DNA from: Rodentibacter trehalosifermentans
Lineage (GTDB): Bacteria; Pseudomonadota; Gammaproteobacteria; Enterobacterales; Pasteurellaceae
Assembly (NCBI RefSeq): GCF_002000545.1
Contig: NZ_MLHL01000025.1
Span: 1-32,034, forward strand
Length of the DNA: 32,034 nucleotides
Direction: 5' to 3'
Below the pieces are notes generated by a model that did no database searches, was not told the origin of the DNA, and was given only the letters and a program-made list of their open reading frames with translations. The translations under genes were made by a program, and so were the position numbers. Of the stretch, positions 1 through 9,269 are shown piece after piece. The first letter of the stretch is position 1, and every line of letters starts with the position of its first letter.

Positions 1-45
1 AAGTGCGGTCGATAAAAATAGTGGTTTTTATCGACCGCACTTTTT
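1..45 (+). terminator. USS-pair intrinsic terminator
   Basis: A perfect 18-bp inverted repeat pairs 1-18 with 25-42 around a 6-nt loop (19-24), followed by a T run (41-45). Each arm contains one exact USS 9-mer (1-9 plus strand, 34-42 minus strand). It probably ends a gene lying left of the window; that gene is not visible. Confidence 0.8.
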
Positions 46-109
46 CACACCAACATTTTTTCGCACCAGTATTTTTTATTTGCCTTACGCTACAATTAGA
101 TACTATTAC

Positions 110-257
110 TCACCTAAAAATTTTTAGTTTTCTAAAGAAATATGAACTAATGCACAAAATCATAGTCTGATAGGTTGCTAGTGCACTGCATAAGGCAGTT
201 TTTTAAATTTCTTATTTTAAGACCTCCTCCGCTATTCTAATGAATAGCGTTTTTTTT
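110..257 (+). ncRNA. candidate small RNA between two terminators
   Basis: Positions 46-318 contain no plausible protein gene on either strand. A strong intrinsic terminator at 230-257 faces right, yet the previous plus-strand transcript should already end at 1-45, so a short independent transcript between them is the simplest reading. Seen inside: a weak promoter candidate (TTGCCT at 80-85, TATTAC at 104-109), a 14-bp palindrome (114-127), a small hairpin ACTGC/GCAGT with a T run (185-204), and a CCTCCTCC stretch (about 223-230) just before the terminator stem that could pair with Shine-Dalgarno sequences, as in several Hfq-dependent sRNAs. The 5' end is a guess, and I recognise no known RNA family. 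Confidence 0.35.
230..257 (+). terminator. intrinsic terminator
   Basis: Perfect 8-bp stem CGCTATTC (230-237) with GAATAGCG (242-249), loop TAAT, followed by eight T. The reverse strand has no T run after the stem, so it acts rightward and does not serve dgt, which ends at 319 on the minus strand. Confidence 0.8.
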
Positions 258-318
258 CTCTTCAATATTTATCCCCAGTTACTCACTTTAAAGTGCGGTC
301 GAATTTCGCCCGATTTTA

Positions 319-1671
319 TCAAAGCTGTTGATAAACTCTCATCGCATAGGCATCAGACATACTCGCAATATAATCACAAATGACACGTTTTTTCTGTTCG
401 TTCGGTGCATTTTGCCATTCTTCGGCAGTATGGCGTGGTAAAAGGCGAATCGGATCGGATTCGAAAATTTGGAACATTTCCGTCAACATTCTTTGCCCTT
501 TGTATTCGATTCTTTGTGTATCAACGCTACGGATCACATATTGCCAAACGAATTTTTTAAACACATCAAGTGCCATCACCACAGGCCCCGGTAATTCTGC
601 GTTATAACGTAACAAAGGTTCATCAAAATTCTCGGTGAGCGTCCAATGCACATTAGTAATAAAAAAATTGACTAAGGCGCCAATGGCATTTTTCCGCTCA
701 AAATGTTTATCAGAAAAAAGCCCTTGGCTAATCTGTTGGATATTTTCTTGTAACCATGGATAAGGAATTTCCGCTAATGCGCTATAGGCTTCTTCCCACT
801 GATGTTGATTCACCATTTTAGTCACAATGGCATCTTCTAAATCATGCACGGCATAAGCAATATCATCGGCTAATTCCATAATGCTGCAATCGAGGGATTT
901 AAAACGGGTTTTCAAAAACGCCGCAGAATTTGACCGCTCTTTTTGTACTGAGGTAAACAACGAGCAATCATGTTCGGAAAGTGGCTGTAAAAGCCAATGA
1001 AACATCCCCAAATCATCACGGAATATCCCTTTCCCTGGTTTCCAATCGCTCAGTTTGACATAACGGGCATCCACTTGGGTGAGACGAGGTAAATCCGCAT
1101 ATTGTGGCGATGCACTATCTAAAATGGTTGGGTATTTAATCACGCCAAGTAATGTACGGCGCGTTAAATTCATTCCTGCATTTTCTGTATAAGGTTCAAG
1201 TTTTGTCAGAATACGAAAGGTTTGTGCATTACCTTCAAAGCCCCCTTGCTGATGCATCATAAAATTCAACGCCACTTCCCCACCATGTCCAAAAGGAGGA
1301 TGACCAATATCGTGGGCAAAACAAAGGCTTTCAATTAAATCATTACTTGGTAGCAAGCCTTTGAGTTGTTTTTGCAGTTCGGTTTGTTCCCAATTTACTT
1401 GTTCGGATAAGTGGCTGAATGCCTCAAGGTATTTTAATTGTGATACCAAACTACTGCCAATTTGTGCCACTTCTAAGGAATGGGTTAAACGGGTTCGATA
1501 AAAGTCATTTTCACCAATAGCATGAATTTGGGTTTTGGCTTGTAAGCAACGAAATGCGGCAGAATGTAAAATTCGACCACGATCTCGACGAAATGGCGGA
1601 CGATGATCTTTTTCGCGGGGTAAATCAGGAATAAATCGTTCTGTCCAATAAGGAGATAGGCTATTTTTCAT
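319..1671 (-). CDS. dgt: dGTPase-like deoxynucleotide triphosphohydrolase
   Basis: A 450-residue HD-superfamily phosphohydrolase that removes intact triphosphate from dNTPs, classically dGTP, in the cytoplasm. The metal-binding set is visible: H64 in RTRLTHS, H120-D121 in [15 protein letters not shown], and the acidic ELADDIAY motif near 266-273. The conserved [15 protein letters not shown] block is near 29-43. At about 450 residues it matches the shorter dGTPase-like group rather than the 505-residue E. coli Dgt, so substrate preference is uncertain. The ATG at 1671 is preferred over an adjoining in-frame TTG at 1674. It follows lrgB by only a few bases and is probably co-transcribed with lrgAB. 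The Shine-Dalgarno sequence is weak, so translation may be coupled to lrgB. Confidence 0.92.
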   Translation of the reverse strand: MKNSLSPYWTERFIPDLPREKDHRPPFRRDRGRILHSAAFRCLQAKTQIHAIGENDFYRTRLTHSLEVAQIGSSLVSQLKYLEAFSHLSEQVNWEQTELQKQLKGLLPSNDLIESLCFAHDIGHPPFGHGGEVALNFMMHQQGGFEGNAQTFRILTKLEPYTENAGMNLTRRTLLGVIKYPTILDSASPQYADLPRLTQVDARYVKLSDWKPGKGIFRDDLGMFHWLLQPLSEHDCSLFTSVQKERSNSAAFLKTRFKSLDCSIMELADDIAYAVHDLEDAIVTKMVNQHQWEEAYSALAEIPYPWLQENIQQISQGLFSDKHFERKNAIGALVNFFITNVHWTLTENFDEPLLRYNAELPGPVVMALDVFKKFVWQYVIRSVDTQRIEYKGQRMLTEMFQIFESDPIRLLPRHTAEEWQNAPNEQKKRVICDYIASMSDAYAMRVYQQL

Positions 1672-1676
1672 CAAGT

Positions 1677-2372
1677 TTATACCAATAAATAAATCATTTT
1701 AAACACCAAAGGGGCAAGGATAGCACTGATAATGCCACAAAGTACTAAAGAAATCGAACTATAGCTCCCCGCTTTGGGATGAATTTCCATACAGCTTACC
1801 GTACCTAATGCGTGAGATACTGCGCCGACGGATAAACCTATCGCTTCTTGATGACGTAACCCGATTTTTTTCAATATGACATAACCAAAGACCGAACCTT
1901 GTAAACCTGCAAGCACCACCCCAACTGCGGTGACGGCAGGAATACCGCCTAAATGGGCAGAGACTTCCATTGCAATTGGTGTCGTAATCGATTTCGGTAA
2001 TACTGTTGCCACCATATCCGGTGTTGCCCCTAAAATTAATGCAAGAACCGCACCGGTAAACATTGAAAAAACAGAAGCAAGGACGACAACCGTGAGAATA
2101 ATACGCCACTGTCTGGCAATTTGTCTGAGTTGTTCATAAAGGGGTAAAGCAAGCGCGACAATACTTAGGCTCAATAAATGATTAATGGGCGCATTACCTT
2201 GCATATAGTCATCATAAGGAATTTTTCCCATCACCAAAATCGCCACTAAAATCAACACAGTAAGAATAAATGAGTTGAAAATAATGGATTTCCAACGCTT
2301 ATTAATCTGTAGGGCAAGCCAAAATCCGAAAATGGTTAAAAAGGTATAAAGATAAAGCGTGTAATTCATCAT
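1677..2372 (-). CDS. lrgB: LrgB/YohK family membrane protein
   Basis: A 231-residue, strongly hydrophobic protein of the LrgB/CidB/YohK family, with many predicted membrane segments and the conserved region around residues 125-190 ([23 protein letters not shown]). Family members work with an LrgA/CidA partner in a holin/antiholin-like pair affecting murein hydrolase activity, and some are implicated in small-molecule export; the role in Pasteurellaceae is not established. It starts 6 bp after lrgA stops, with GAGGAAA before two consecutive ATGs (2372 and 2369). dgt follows after about 5 bp, so the three genes look like one operon. Confidence 0.93.
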   Translation of the reverse strand: MMNYTLYLYTFLTIFGFWLALQINKRWKSIIFNSFILTVLILVAILVMGKIPYDDYMQGNAPINHLLSLSIVALALPLYEQLRQIARQWRIILTVVVLASVFSMFTGAVLALILGATPDMVATVLPKSITTPIAMEVSAHLGGIPAVTAVGVVLAGLQGSVFGYVILKKIGLRHQEAIGLSVGAVSHALGTVSCMEIHPKAGSYSSISLVLCGIISAILAPLVFKMIYLLV

Positions 2373-2378
2373 TTTCCT

Positions 2379-2804
2379 CTACTGCATTAGGTTCTTTTCT
2401 TGTATAGCACGCTTGGCTAAGACTTTTTTGCGTTTATGACGAAAGGATTGGCGTTCAAACAGGCTATTTGCCAGCATACCGATCAAAACAAGCGTAACAC
2501 AACTACTGATCACATTCGGAATAATCAAAATGCTCATTTTCTCCCATAATAAATCGGAATATTTAATAATCCCCACACTCACAGGAACAAACAACACCGC
2601 CATATAACGAATTAACAAACTGGCGCCTAAATAAATCCATTCCAAACGGATAATTTTTGTCGTCAAACCAACAAAAAGGAGCAATAATCCCCAAATACTG
2701 CCGGGTACGCCAATGGGAATAAAATGGGCGATTTGATTGCCGAGATAAAGCATCATATAGAGAATCAATAAGGAACGGAGCAAAAGAAACGGCTTGGATA
2801 ACAT
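2379..2804 (-). CDS. lrgA: LrgA/YohJ family holin-like protein
   Basis: A 141-residue protein with about four hydrophobic helices and the family signature near the N terminus ([19 protein letters not shown]), followed by a basic C-terminal tail. It belongs to the CidA/LrgA/YohJ family, small membrane proteins proposed to form holin-like oligomers and usually encoded beside an LrgB partner, as here. I chose ATG 2804 because AAGGAAG lies about 5 bases upstream; an in-frame TTG at 2828 would add eight mostly basic residues. First gene of the presumed lrgA-lrgB-dgt operon, divergent from the nuclease gene across about 220 bp. Confidence 0.9.
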   Translation of the reverse strand: MLSKPFLLLRSLLILYMMLYLGNQIAHFIPIGVPGSIWGLLLLFVGLTTKIIRLEWIYLGASLLIRYMAVLFVPVSVGIIKYSDLLWEKMSILIIPNVISSCVTLVLIGMLANSLFERQSFRHKRKKVLAKRAIQEKNLMQ

Positions 2805-2850
2805 CTTCTTCCTTTTCAACTTTTCCAATAAAATTTAAAAAATATTTTAC

Positions 2851-2931
2851 GCCTATAGCCTCATCTTCTGCTACCCTTTTTCTTGAAAAACACAGGAATT
2901 CATGCGTTTGATCAAAATCCATAGGCTATAG
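2851..2931. repeat. separated inverted repeat in the lrgA-nuclease divergent region
   Basis: GCCTATAGCC at 2851-2860 and ATAGGCTATAG at 2921-2931 carry complementary GCCTAT/ATAGGC and TATAGCC/GGCTATA cores, about 60 bp apart. The pair lies between divergent genes and could be protein-binding half-sites, but I recognise no regulator's motif and cannot exclude chance. Confidence 0.25.
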
Positions 2932-3026
2932 TTTATTTACGCAGTAATTTGCTACAATAACCAACGGTCTTTTTAATAAAACATTGAATACGCATTTGCC
3001 CCAATGCAGGGCTTATTTTTAACACT

Positions 3027-3515
3027 ATGATAAAAAATATCATCATTTTAATTTCACTACTTTTTTTAACCGCACTTTCCGCCCATTCCCGCCCTCTCAA
3101 GACTTGTCTTGTGGTAGCAATCAGTGATGGCGATACCATCACTTGCCTGATGAGGGGAAATAAGCCCGTCAAAGTGCGTTTGGCAGACATTGATGCGCCG
3201 GAACGCCATCAGCCTTTTGGAAAGAAAGCCAAACAGCGTCTTTCTGCCTTCATTTACAAACAGAGAGTGAGTTTAAAAATAACGGGCCAAGATCGCTATA
3301 AACGGACACTGGCAACGGTGTATTACAATGGGAAAAACATTAATCTTGAAATGGTAAAATCCGGTATGGCTTGGGCATATCACCATGCTCTGAACCACAG
3401 CATATATTTACAGGCACAACAAACAGCAAAAACAAAGCGATTAGGGTTATGGGCTGATCGTTTCCCGACGCCCCCCTATCAATGGCGAAAACAGGAGAGA
3501 AAATATGGCTTTTGA
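3027..3515 (+). CDS. exported staphylococcal-nuclease-like (thermonuclease) protein
   Basis: A 162-residue protein with an N-terminal signal peptide (residues 1 to about 20, MIKN then a hydrophobic run ending ALSAHS) and one SNase domain. The micrococcal-nuclease active site is complete: SDGDT (33-37), VRLADIDAPE with R51 and E59, and DRYKR with R93. It should be a Ca-dependent phosphodiesterase acting on DNA or RNA outside the cytoplasm. Its 3' end overlaps csdA by 11 bp, so it heads, or is read through into, the sulfur-transfer run. No good Shine-Dalgarno precedes ATG 3027. A USS lies inside the signal-peptide codons (3069-3077). Confidence 0.88.
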   Translation: MIKNIIILISLLFLTALSAHSRPLKTCLVVAISDGDTITCLMRGNKPVKVRLADIDAPERHQPFGKKAKQRLSAFIYKQRVSLKITGQDRYKRTLATVYYNGKNINLEMVKSGMAWAYHHALNHSIYLQAQQTAKTKRLGLWADRFPTPPYQWRKQERKYGF

Positions 3516-4704
3516 TTATCAATTATTTAAAGCTCATTTTCCTTATTTTAAAACCCCAAATGCCAGCGTCTATTTAGATAACGCGGCTACCGCATTAAAA
3601 CCCAATGTGTTAATTGAGCGCACAGCCGAATTTTATGCCTCGGCGGGCTCTGTTCACCGTAGCCAATATGATGCTCAACAAACCGCCCAATATGAAAAGA
3701 CTCGCACACAAGTAAAAAGTCTTATTAATGCAGAAGATGAAAAAGCGGTGATTTGGACTTCTGGCACCACCCATGCCATTAATTTAGTAGCAAATGGGTT
3801 ATTACCCCATTTGAAACCCGGCGATGAAATCCTAATAAGCCAAGCGGATCATCATGCGAATTTTGTGACTTGGTATGAAACTGCCAAAAAATGTGGGGCC
3901 AAAGTTCGAATTTTGCCGATGTTGGATAATTGGCTCATTGATGAGAGTGCACTAAAAAATGCCTTAAATGAACGCACAAAGTTAGTCGCCTTAAATTTTG
4001 TCTCCAATGTCACCGGCACAGAACAGCCTGTTAAACGCCTAATTCAAACTGTCCGTCAAAACAGCAATGCCCTTGTTTTAGTCGATGCCGCCCAAGCCAT
4101 TAGCCATATAAAAATTGATGTGCAAGATTTAGATGTGGATTTTCTCGCTTTTTCCGCCCATAAACTTTATGGCCCAAACGGGCTTGGCGTTTTAAGCGGG
4201 AAACTGACCGCACTTTCAAGGCTACAACCGCTCTTTTTTGGCGGGAAAATGGTAGATCGCGTATCCCTTGAGGCCATCACCTTTGCCGATCTGCCCTATC
4301 GCCTTGAAGCCGGCACGCCGAATATTGCCGGTGTCATTGGTTTTAATGCAGTATTAGATTGGTTAACACAATGGGATAGTATTTCTGCCGAACAACACGC
4401 CATCGCCTTGGCGGAATCCGTCAAAGTGCGGTTAAAAAATGAAACAAATTGCCGATTATTTAACTCTCCCCAACCAAGCAGCATAGTGTGTTTTGTCTTT
4501 AACGGCATTGACAGCTCGGATCTTGCGACCTTATTAAGCGAACAACATATCGCTTTGCGTGTAGGGGAACATTGCGCGCAACCCTATTTGGCAAGACTTG
4601 GTGAAAGAACAACCCTCCGTCTTTCTTTCGCCCCTTACAATACACCGGAAGATGTGGCACAATTCTTCGCCGCATTAGACAAAGCCTTGGAACTTTTACA
4701 ATGA
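3505..4704 (+). CDS. csdA: cysteine desulfurase CsdA
   Basis: A 399-residue class-V aminotransferase-fold enzyme that takes sulfur from cysteine as a persulfide, releasing alanine. Visible residues: PLP-stacking histidine in QADHHANF (113-120), PLP lysine K220 in SAHKLYG, and catalytic C357 in VGEHCAQPY. The SufS/CsdA-like (group II) arrangement and the following SufE-family partner support CsdA rather than IscS. AGGAGAG precedes ATG 3505, which overlaps the nuclease gene's end. The stop overlaps the csdE start (ATGA, 4701-4704), indicating coupling. Two USS copies are embedded (4207-4215, 4424-4432). A SufS label cannot be excluded, but no sufBCD is near. Confidence 0.93.
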   Translation: MAFDYQLFKAHFPYFKTPNASVYLDNAATALKPNVLIERTAEFYASAGSVHRSQYDAQQTAQYEKTRTQVKSLINAEDEKAVIWTSGTTHAINLVANGLLPHLKPGDEILISQADHHANFVTWYETAKKCGAKVRILPMLDNWLIDESALKNALNERTKLVALNFVSNVTGTEQPVKRLIQTVRQNSNALVLVDAAQAISHIKIDVQDLDVDFLAFSAHKLYGPNGLGVLSGKLTALSRLQPLFFGGKMVDRVSLEAITFADLPYRLEAGTPNIAGVIGFNAVLDWLTQWDSISAEQHAIALAESVKVRLKNETNCRLFNSPQPSSIVCFVFNGIDSSDLATLLSEQHIALRVGEHCAQPYLARLGERTTLRLSFAPYNTPEDVAQFFAALDKALELLQ

Positions 4705-5081
4705 TAGAACAATTAAAACAGGCAAAAAACTGGGAAGAACGCTACCGTTTGATTATTCAGGCAGGCAAAAATTTACCTCGTCCCGCTGATGATGAGCTCA
4801 CCAATATGCAACCCATTAGCGGTTGTGAAGCACAGTTATGGTTTCAAATTATCCCGCAAAATGACCGCACTTTTCAGTTCAAAGCATTCAGCGAAGCCCG
4901 CATTATGAACGGTTTACTTTGGCTTTTACTGGAAAAGATCAATGGCAAAAACACCGAAGAATTAAGCCAATTTGATCTCAGCGCATTTTTCACCGAACTG
5001 GGCATTGCGCAACGATTAAGCGAAACCCGCTTAAATGGCTTAAATCAAATCGCACAACAGTTAAAACAGCAATGTATTTGA
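4701..5081 (+). CDS. csdE: SufE-family sulfur acceptor CsdE
   Basis: A 126-residue SufE/CsdE-fold protein that accepts persulfide sulfur from the desulfurase and passes it on. The acceptor cysteine is C42 in PISGCEAQLWF, the family signature. Start and stop overlap the neighbours (ATGA with csdA; 10 bp with the downstream zinc-ribbon gene). In E. coli CsdA-CsdE feed TcdA, which makes cyclic t6A in tRNA; tcdA is not in this window. A USS sits at 4864-4872. Confidence 0.92.
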   Translation: MIEQLKQAKNWEERYRLIIQAGKNLPRPADDELTNMQPISGCEAQLWFQIIPQNDRTFQFKAFSEARIMNGLLWLLLEKINGKNTEELSQFDLSAFFTELGIAQRLSETRLNGLNQIAQQLKQQCI

Positions 5082-5857
5082 TCGAAACTTTCTTCAAATT
5101 GACCACACTTGAAAACGACATAGCCGTGCAAAGCCGTTTACTCAATGCAGTGATCGACCAATGGCGTTATAACGGGCAAATTATCGGGCGTGAAATTCCG
5201 CTCTATTTGGCGGAAGAAAACAGGCAACAAGGCTTTGCTATGCGTGTCATTTGCCCGGAACAAGACAGCCTTTTACCCCAATATAATAATCAGGAAGTCA
5301 ATGATGCACTTGCAAATGCCCAAAAGTGCGGTCTGATTTTTGAGGGGTTTCAAATCATCGGTGATGATCTCAACAGTGATTACACCACAAAAAATACTCA
5401 CCCTGAATGGCAGCTGCTTTATACTACCCATTTGCAAAGTTGCTCTCCCCTCCACAGTGGTGAAGATTTTTCCCCTATTCCCCTTTATAAACAACTAAAA
5501 ACCCAACCACACTTAAGCCAAGATGTGATGAAATGGCAGGAAAACTGGCAAGCCTGCGATCAGCTTCAAATGAATGGTGCGATATTAGAACAGCATGCCT
5601 TAAATGAAATTGCACATCATCAAAGCACATTAACGAAACACGGGCGCTATTTAGCAAAAGAAATCGAAAAAATCAGCCAAATTCCCACCTATTATTACCT
5701 CTATCGAGTGGGCGGCAAATCCCTTGAAGCGGAGCAACAACGCCGCTGCCCTGAATGTGGTAGCAATTGGGCATTAAAGACACCGCTTTTTGAGATCTTT
5801 CATTTTAAATGCGATCAATGTCGCTTAATCTCAAATATTTCGTGGAATTTTTTATAA
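5072..5857 (+). CDS. DUF2310 family zinc-ribbon protein
   Basis: A 261-residue soluble protein with a C-terminal zinc ribbon: CPEC (C226, C229) and CDQC (C247, C250), 17 residues apart, inside an aromatic-rich tail. The rest is mixed alpha/beta without catalytic motifs I recognise. It resembles DUF2310, a family described only as zinc-ribbon-containing and possibly nucleic-acid binding. Its start lies within the csdE end in another frame, so translation is coupled; queF follows after 15 bp. Context between a sulfur relay and a tRNA-modification enzyme suggests a link to RNA modification, but that is inference. A USS is at 5324-5332. Confidence 0.75.
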   Translation: MYLIETFFKLTTLENDIAVQSRLLNAVIDQWRYNGQIIGREIPLYLAEENRQQGFAMRVICPEQDSLLPQYNNQEVNDALANAQKCGLIFEGFQIIGDDLNSDYTTKNTHPEWQLLYTTHLQSCSPLHSGEDFSPIPLYKQLKTQPHLSQDVMKWQENWQACDQLQMNGAILEQHALNEIAHHQSTLTKHGRYLAKEIEKISQIPTYYYLYRVGGKSLEAEQQRRCPECGSNWALKTPLFEIFHFKCDQCRLISNISWNFL

Positions 5858-5872
5858 ACAGGAAAAGGAATA

Positions 5873-6709
5873 ATGCACAAAGACTACGACTTAACATCGC
5901 TAAAACTTGGACAAAAAACCGACTATGCCTGCGAATATGACCGCACGTTATTACAGGCTGTCCCCCGTGCGTTAAATCGAGATGACTTAGGCATCAGCCA
6001 AGTTCAACCTTTCACCATTGGGGCGGATATTTGGACAGCCTATGAAATTTCTTGGTTAAATAAAAAAGGCATACCACAGGTGGCAATAGCGGATATTTAT
6101 TTGGATCACCAAAGCCAATATTTAATTGAATCGAAAAGTTTTAAACTCTATTTGAACAGCTTCAATCAAAGTAAATTTGATGATTTCGACCAAGTGGCGC
6201 AAATAATGCGACGGGATTTAGCCCAATGCGCCCAAGGAGATGTGAAAGTGCGGTTAAATTCCCTTGAGTTTTACGATTTGCAAAAAATTGAAAGGTTACA
6301 AGGCGAATGTATTGATGCACAGGATATTGAAATTACCGACTATCAATTTAATGCGAATTGGTTAAAAAATTGCATATCCGATGAGATTGTCGAAGAATAT
6401 TTAGTTAGCCATTTATTAAAATCAAATTGTTTAATTACCAATCAACCGGACTGGGGTTCACTTCAAATCCACTATATCGGACAAAAAATTGATCGGGAAA
6501 AATTATTACGTTATGTGGTTTCTTTCCGACAGCATAATGAATTTCACGAGCAGTGTGTCGAACGCATTTTTTGCGATTTAATGCATTGTGCCAAGCCCGA
6601 AAAACTCACGGTTTATGCACGCTATACCCGCCGTGGCGGCTTGGATATCAACCCTTTCCGTTCCAACTTTGAAACACTACCGGAAAATTTACGTTTAGCC
6701 AGACAATAA
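5873..6709 (+). CDS. queF: NADPH-dependent 7-cyano-7-deazaguanine reductase QueF
   Basis: A 278-residue enzyme that reduces preQ0 to preQ1, the last free-base step of queuosine synthesis before tRNA insertion. It is the long, duplicated T-fold (type II, YqcD-like) form. Seen: the NADPH-binding [14 protein letters not shown] block (86-99), nucleophile C186 in [13 protein letters not shown] with D193, and E224 in the FHEQC segment. AGGAAAAGGAA precedes ATG 5873. It belongs to the co-directional run from the nuclease to ppnN; no other queuosine gene is in the window. A USS is at 6246-6254. Confidence 0.96.
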   Translation: MHKDYDLTSLKLGQKTDYACEYDRTLLQAVPRALNRDDLGISQVQPFTIGADIWTAYEISWLNKKGIPQVAIADIYLDHQSQYLIESKSFKLYLNSFNQSKFDDFDQVAQIMRRDLAQCAQGDVKVRLNSLEFYDLQKIERLQGECIDAQDIEITDYQFNANWLKNCISDEIVEEYLVSHLLKSNCLITNQPDWGSLQIHYIGQKIDREKLLRYVVSFRQHNEFHEQCVERIFCDLMHCAKPEKLTVYARYTRRGGLDINPFRSNFETLPENLRLARQ

Positions 6710-6719
6710 AAGGATAATT

Positions 6720-8075
6720 ATGTCGAATATTCATTTTATCAACCCGAAAGGCAGCATGGCGCTGCTTTCCCATCTGGAAGTAGAATGCCTGACCAAAACC
6801 GCACAATCGGAACTCTACCAACTCTATCGAAACTGTTCCCTTGCCGTGCTCAATTCCGGTGCGATCACCGATGATAGCCGTGCACTTCTACAACAATATC
6901 GTGATTTTGATATTCATCTTGTGGCGCGCGAACGGGGGGTGGCTTTAGAACTGCATAACCCACCGGAGCGTGCCTTTGTCGATGATAAAATGATTGCCAA
7001 TATTCAATATCATCTTTTTGCCGTATTGCGGGATATTTTATTTGTCAATGTGTTACATCAAGGCAAGGCAGCACAAGACAGCAAACAAATCACCAATCAA
7101 GTCTTCTCTATTTTACGCAACGCCAAGGCATTGATTGTGGGCGAACAACCCAATTTAGTTGTCTGCTGGGGCGGTCATTCAATCAGTGAAATCGAATACC
7201 AATATTGCCGCCAAGTGGGATTAGAATTGGGCTTGCGAGAGATGAATATCATCACCGGTTGTGGCACGGGGGTGATGGAAGCCCCAATGAAAGGGGCGGC
7301 CATTGGACATGCCAACCAACGCTATAAAAATAGCCGTTTTGTGGGGATTACCGAACCTTCGATCATCGCCTCAGAACCCCCTAACCCAATAGTCAATGAA
7401 CTGATTATTATGCCGGATATTGAAAAACGCCTTGAGGCGTTTGTACGAATGGGGCACGGTATTTTGATTTTTCCGGGTGGCCCCGGTACATTTGAGGAAT
7501 TGCTCTATATACTTGGTGTGAAGCTTAATCCGGAAAATAAAGCCCAGCATTTACCGGTGATTCTAACCGGCCCAAAAGAAAGTACCGACTATTTTGCGAC
7601 GATCGATTGCTTTATTGGCGAAGTCCTTGGCGAGGAAGCGCAAAAACTGTATAGCATTGTGATTGATGATCCGGTGACAGTGGCACGCCATATGAAAAAA
7701 GCCATGGAAGAAGTGAAAATTCAACGTCGTCAAACCAATGATGCTTACGGCTTTAACTGGTCGCTAAAAATTGATCCTCGTTTTCAACAGCCTTTTGAGC
7801 CAACCCACGAAAATATGGCAAATTTAGCCTTGCATTTTGACCAATCCCAAATGGATTTAACCGCCAACCTACGCCAAGTGTTTTCCGGCATTGTCGCCGG
7901 CAATATCAAACCCCAAGCACAGGACGATATTGCCAAACTCGGTAAATTTAAACTCAAAGGCGACCGCACTTTAATGGAAAAAGTGGACATCGTCTTGCAA
8001 GATTTCATCCAACAACACCGAATGAAACTCCCTACCGGCAAAGCCTATGAGCCTTGTTATGAGATTGTGAAGTAA
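6720..8075 (+). CDS. ppnN: nucleotide 5'-monophosphate nucleosidase PpnN
   Basis: A 451-residue LOG-family enzyme (E. coli YgdH/PpnN is 454) that cleaves the N-glycosidic bond of purine and pyrimidine monophosphates, giving base and ribose 5-phosphate. The central Rossmann-like domain shows [17 protein letters not shown] (177-193) and GGPGTFEE (253-260); flanking N- and C-terminal domains match PpnN, in which (p)ppGpp stimulates activity. It starts 10 bp after queF with AAAGGA before the ATG and is last in the run. A USS lies at 7963-7971. No clear terminator separates it from the convergent add remnant. Confidence 0.95.
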   Translation: MSNIHFINPKGSMALLSHLEVECLTKTAQSELYQLYRNCSLAVLNSGAITDDSRALLQQYRDFDIHLVARERGVALELHNPPERAFVDDKMIANIQYHLFAVLRDILFVNVLHQGKAAQDSKQITNQVFSILRNAKALIVGEQPNLVVCWGGHSISEIEYQYCRQVGLELGLREMNIITGCGTGVMEAPMKGAAIGHANQRYKNSRFVGITEPSIIASEPPNPIVNELIIMPDIEKRLEAFVRMGHGILIFPGGPGTFEELLYILGVKLNPENKAQHLPVILTGPKESTDYFATIDCFIGEVLGEEAQKLYSIVIDDPVTVARHMKKAMEEVKIQRRQTNDAYGFNWSLKIDPRFQQPFEPTHENMANLALHFDQSQMDLTANLRQVFSGIVAGNIKPQAQDDIAKLGKFKLKGDRTLMEKVDIVLQDFIQQHRMKLPTGKAYEPCYEIVK

Positions 8076-8144
8076 AATACCGTGAGGATGGGTAAAGTGA
8101 ATTCGGTAAATCTCATTATGTAGAAACATTGCTAGATTAACGGC

Positions 8145-9170
8145 TTAAATAACAAGGCGTTTTTCAATATACGCCTTTAATTTCACTTTTTCTTCCTCAC
8201 TGAGAAAAGCGGCACGGATGGCGTTTTCAAGCAATTGTTGTGCCTCTGTTTCGTTTAATTGGTATTCTCGTGCCAATAACTCAAATTCTTGTTGAATATG
8301 GGTTTGAGAAACGGTCATATTGTCGGTGTTTAGGGTGGCGATGATGTCCTTCATTAAAAAGGTTCGCAGCGGGTAATTGTTCAATTGGTCGATGGCTTTG
8401 GTTTGCAAATTGCTGCAAGGGCACATTTCTACAGCAATATAGCGATGGGCTAAAGATTGCATAACCGCTTCTGATTCCGCCGCACGAATACCATGCCCGA
8501 TTCGGCTTGCACCAAGGTCTATGGCTTGTTGAACATTTCCTGCCCCTGCAGCTTCACCGGCGTGAATAGTAAAAGGCACATTTAATGATTTTGCCAGCTC
8601 AAATTCCTTTTTAAAATCAATGGTTGGATAACCGGCTTCCGGGCCGGCTAAATCCACGGCGACCACTCCGGTTTTTCCTGTTGAAAGGTATTTTTTCGCC
8701 ATTTTTACGGTTTCTAAATTCCCTTCTTGCGAACCAATACCGCGCAAACAGCACAAAATTAAATTGGCTTTAAATAATCGGCTTTCCGTTAATCCCTCTT
8801 GCAAACCCGATAGAGCTGCTTCTACGACTTGTGATTGAGTTAAACCTTTTTACGTGTGAAGTTGTGGGGCAAAACGAATTTCAACATAGGCCAACCCTTG
8901 TTGATCTAGGCGTTTTAATAAATCAGACACCGCAGAACTGATGGCTTCTGTGCTTTGCAATAAAGAAACGGGAATCTCAAAGCAACTGAGGTATTGATTA
9001 AGATCTGTGCAATCTTGCGGAACGGAAACCAAAGAAAGAAGTTGTTCAATATTTTGGGTAGGCAATGGGATATTTTGTTTTTCCGCCCATTCAACCATTC
9101 ATTCGGGGGAAAGTGAACCGTCTAGGTGAAGGTGTAAATCAATCAGACCATATTTCGCAACATTTTTCAT
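8145..9170 (-). pseudogene. add: adenosine deaminase, disrupted by two in-frame stops
   Basis: Read from ATG 9170 the frame encodes a full-length adenosine deaminase (about 341 codons; adenosine to inosine). It contains TGA at 9099-9101 (codon 24) and TAA at 8850-8852 (codon 107), with no frameshift. Family motifs are intact: IDLHLHLDGS (HxH zinc ligands) in the first fragment, HAGEAAG with the catalytic Glu, RIGHGI and LNTDN in the last. By analogy the stops replace Trp (TGG to TGA) and Gln (CAA to TAA), both GC-to-AT transitions. The remaining fragments (9098-8850 and from TTG 8804 to 8145) lack the HxH metal site, so an active enzyme is unlikely. Intact sequence elsewhere suggests recent inactivation or, less likely, sequencing error. 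Confidence 0.9.
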
Positions 9171-9242
9171 TGTTATTCTCAATCATTATGTTAGAAAAAA
9201 ATTGCGAGGCATTTTAATCTTAAAAGAAAAGAAGAACAAGAA

Positions 9243-9262
9243 AGAGCTGTTAATACAGCCCT
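9243..9262 (-). terminator. intrinsic terminator after apbC
   Basis: On the minus strand AGGGCTGT, loop ATTA, ACAGCTCT form an 8-bp stem with one G-U pair, just past the apbC stop at 9270 and followed by a pyrimidine-rich, T-rich tail. It separates apbC from the add remnant. Confidence 0.6.
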
Positions 9263-9269
9263 CTTATTG

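Noticed and set aside
9099-9101. The TGA inside add as a recoded (selenocysteine or read-through) codon
   Set aside because: The position normally lacks cysteine chemistry, a second stop (TAA) interrupts the same frame, and no recoding structure was apparent; two point mutations explain it better.
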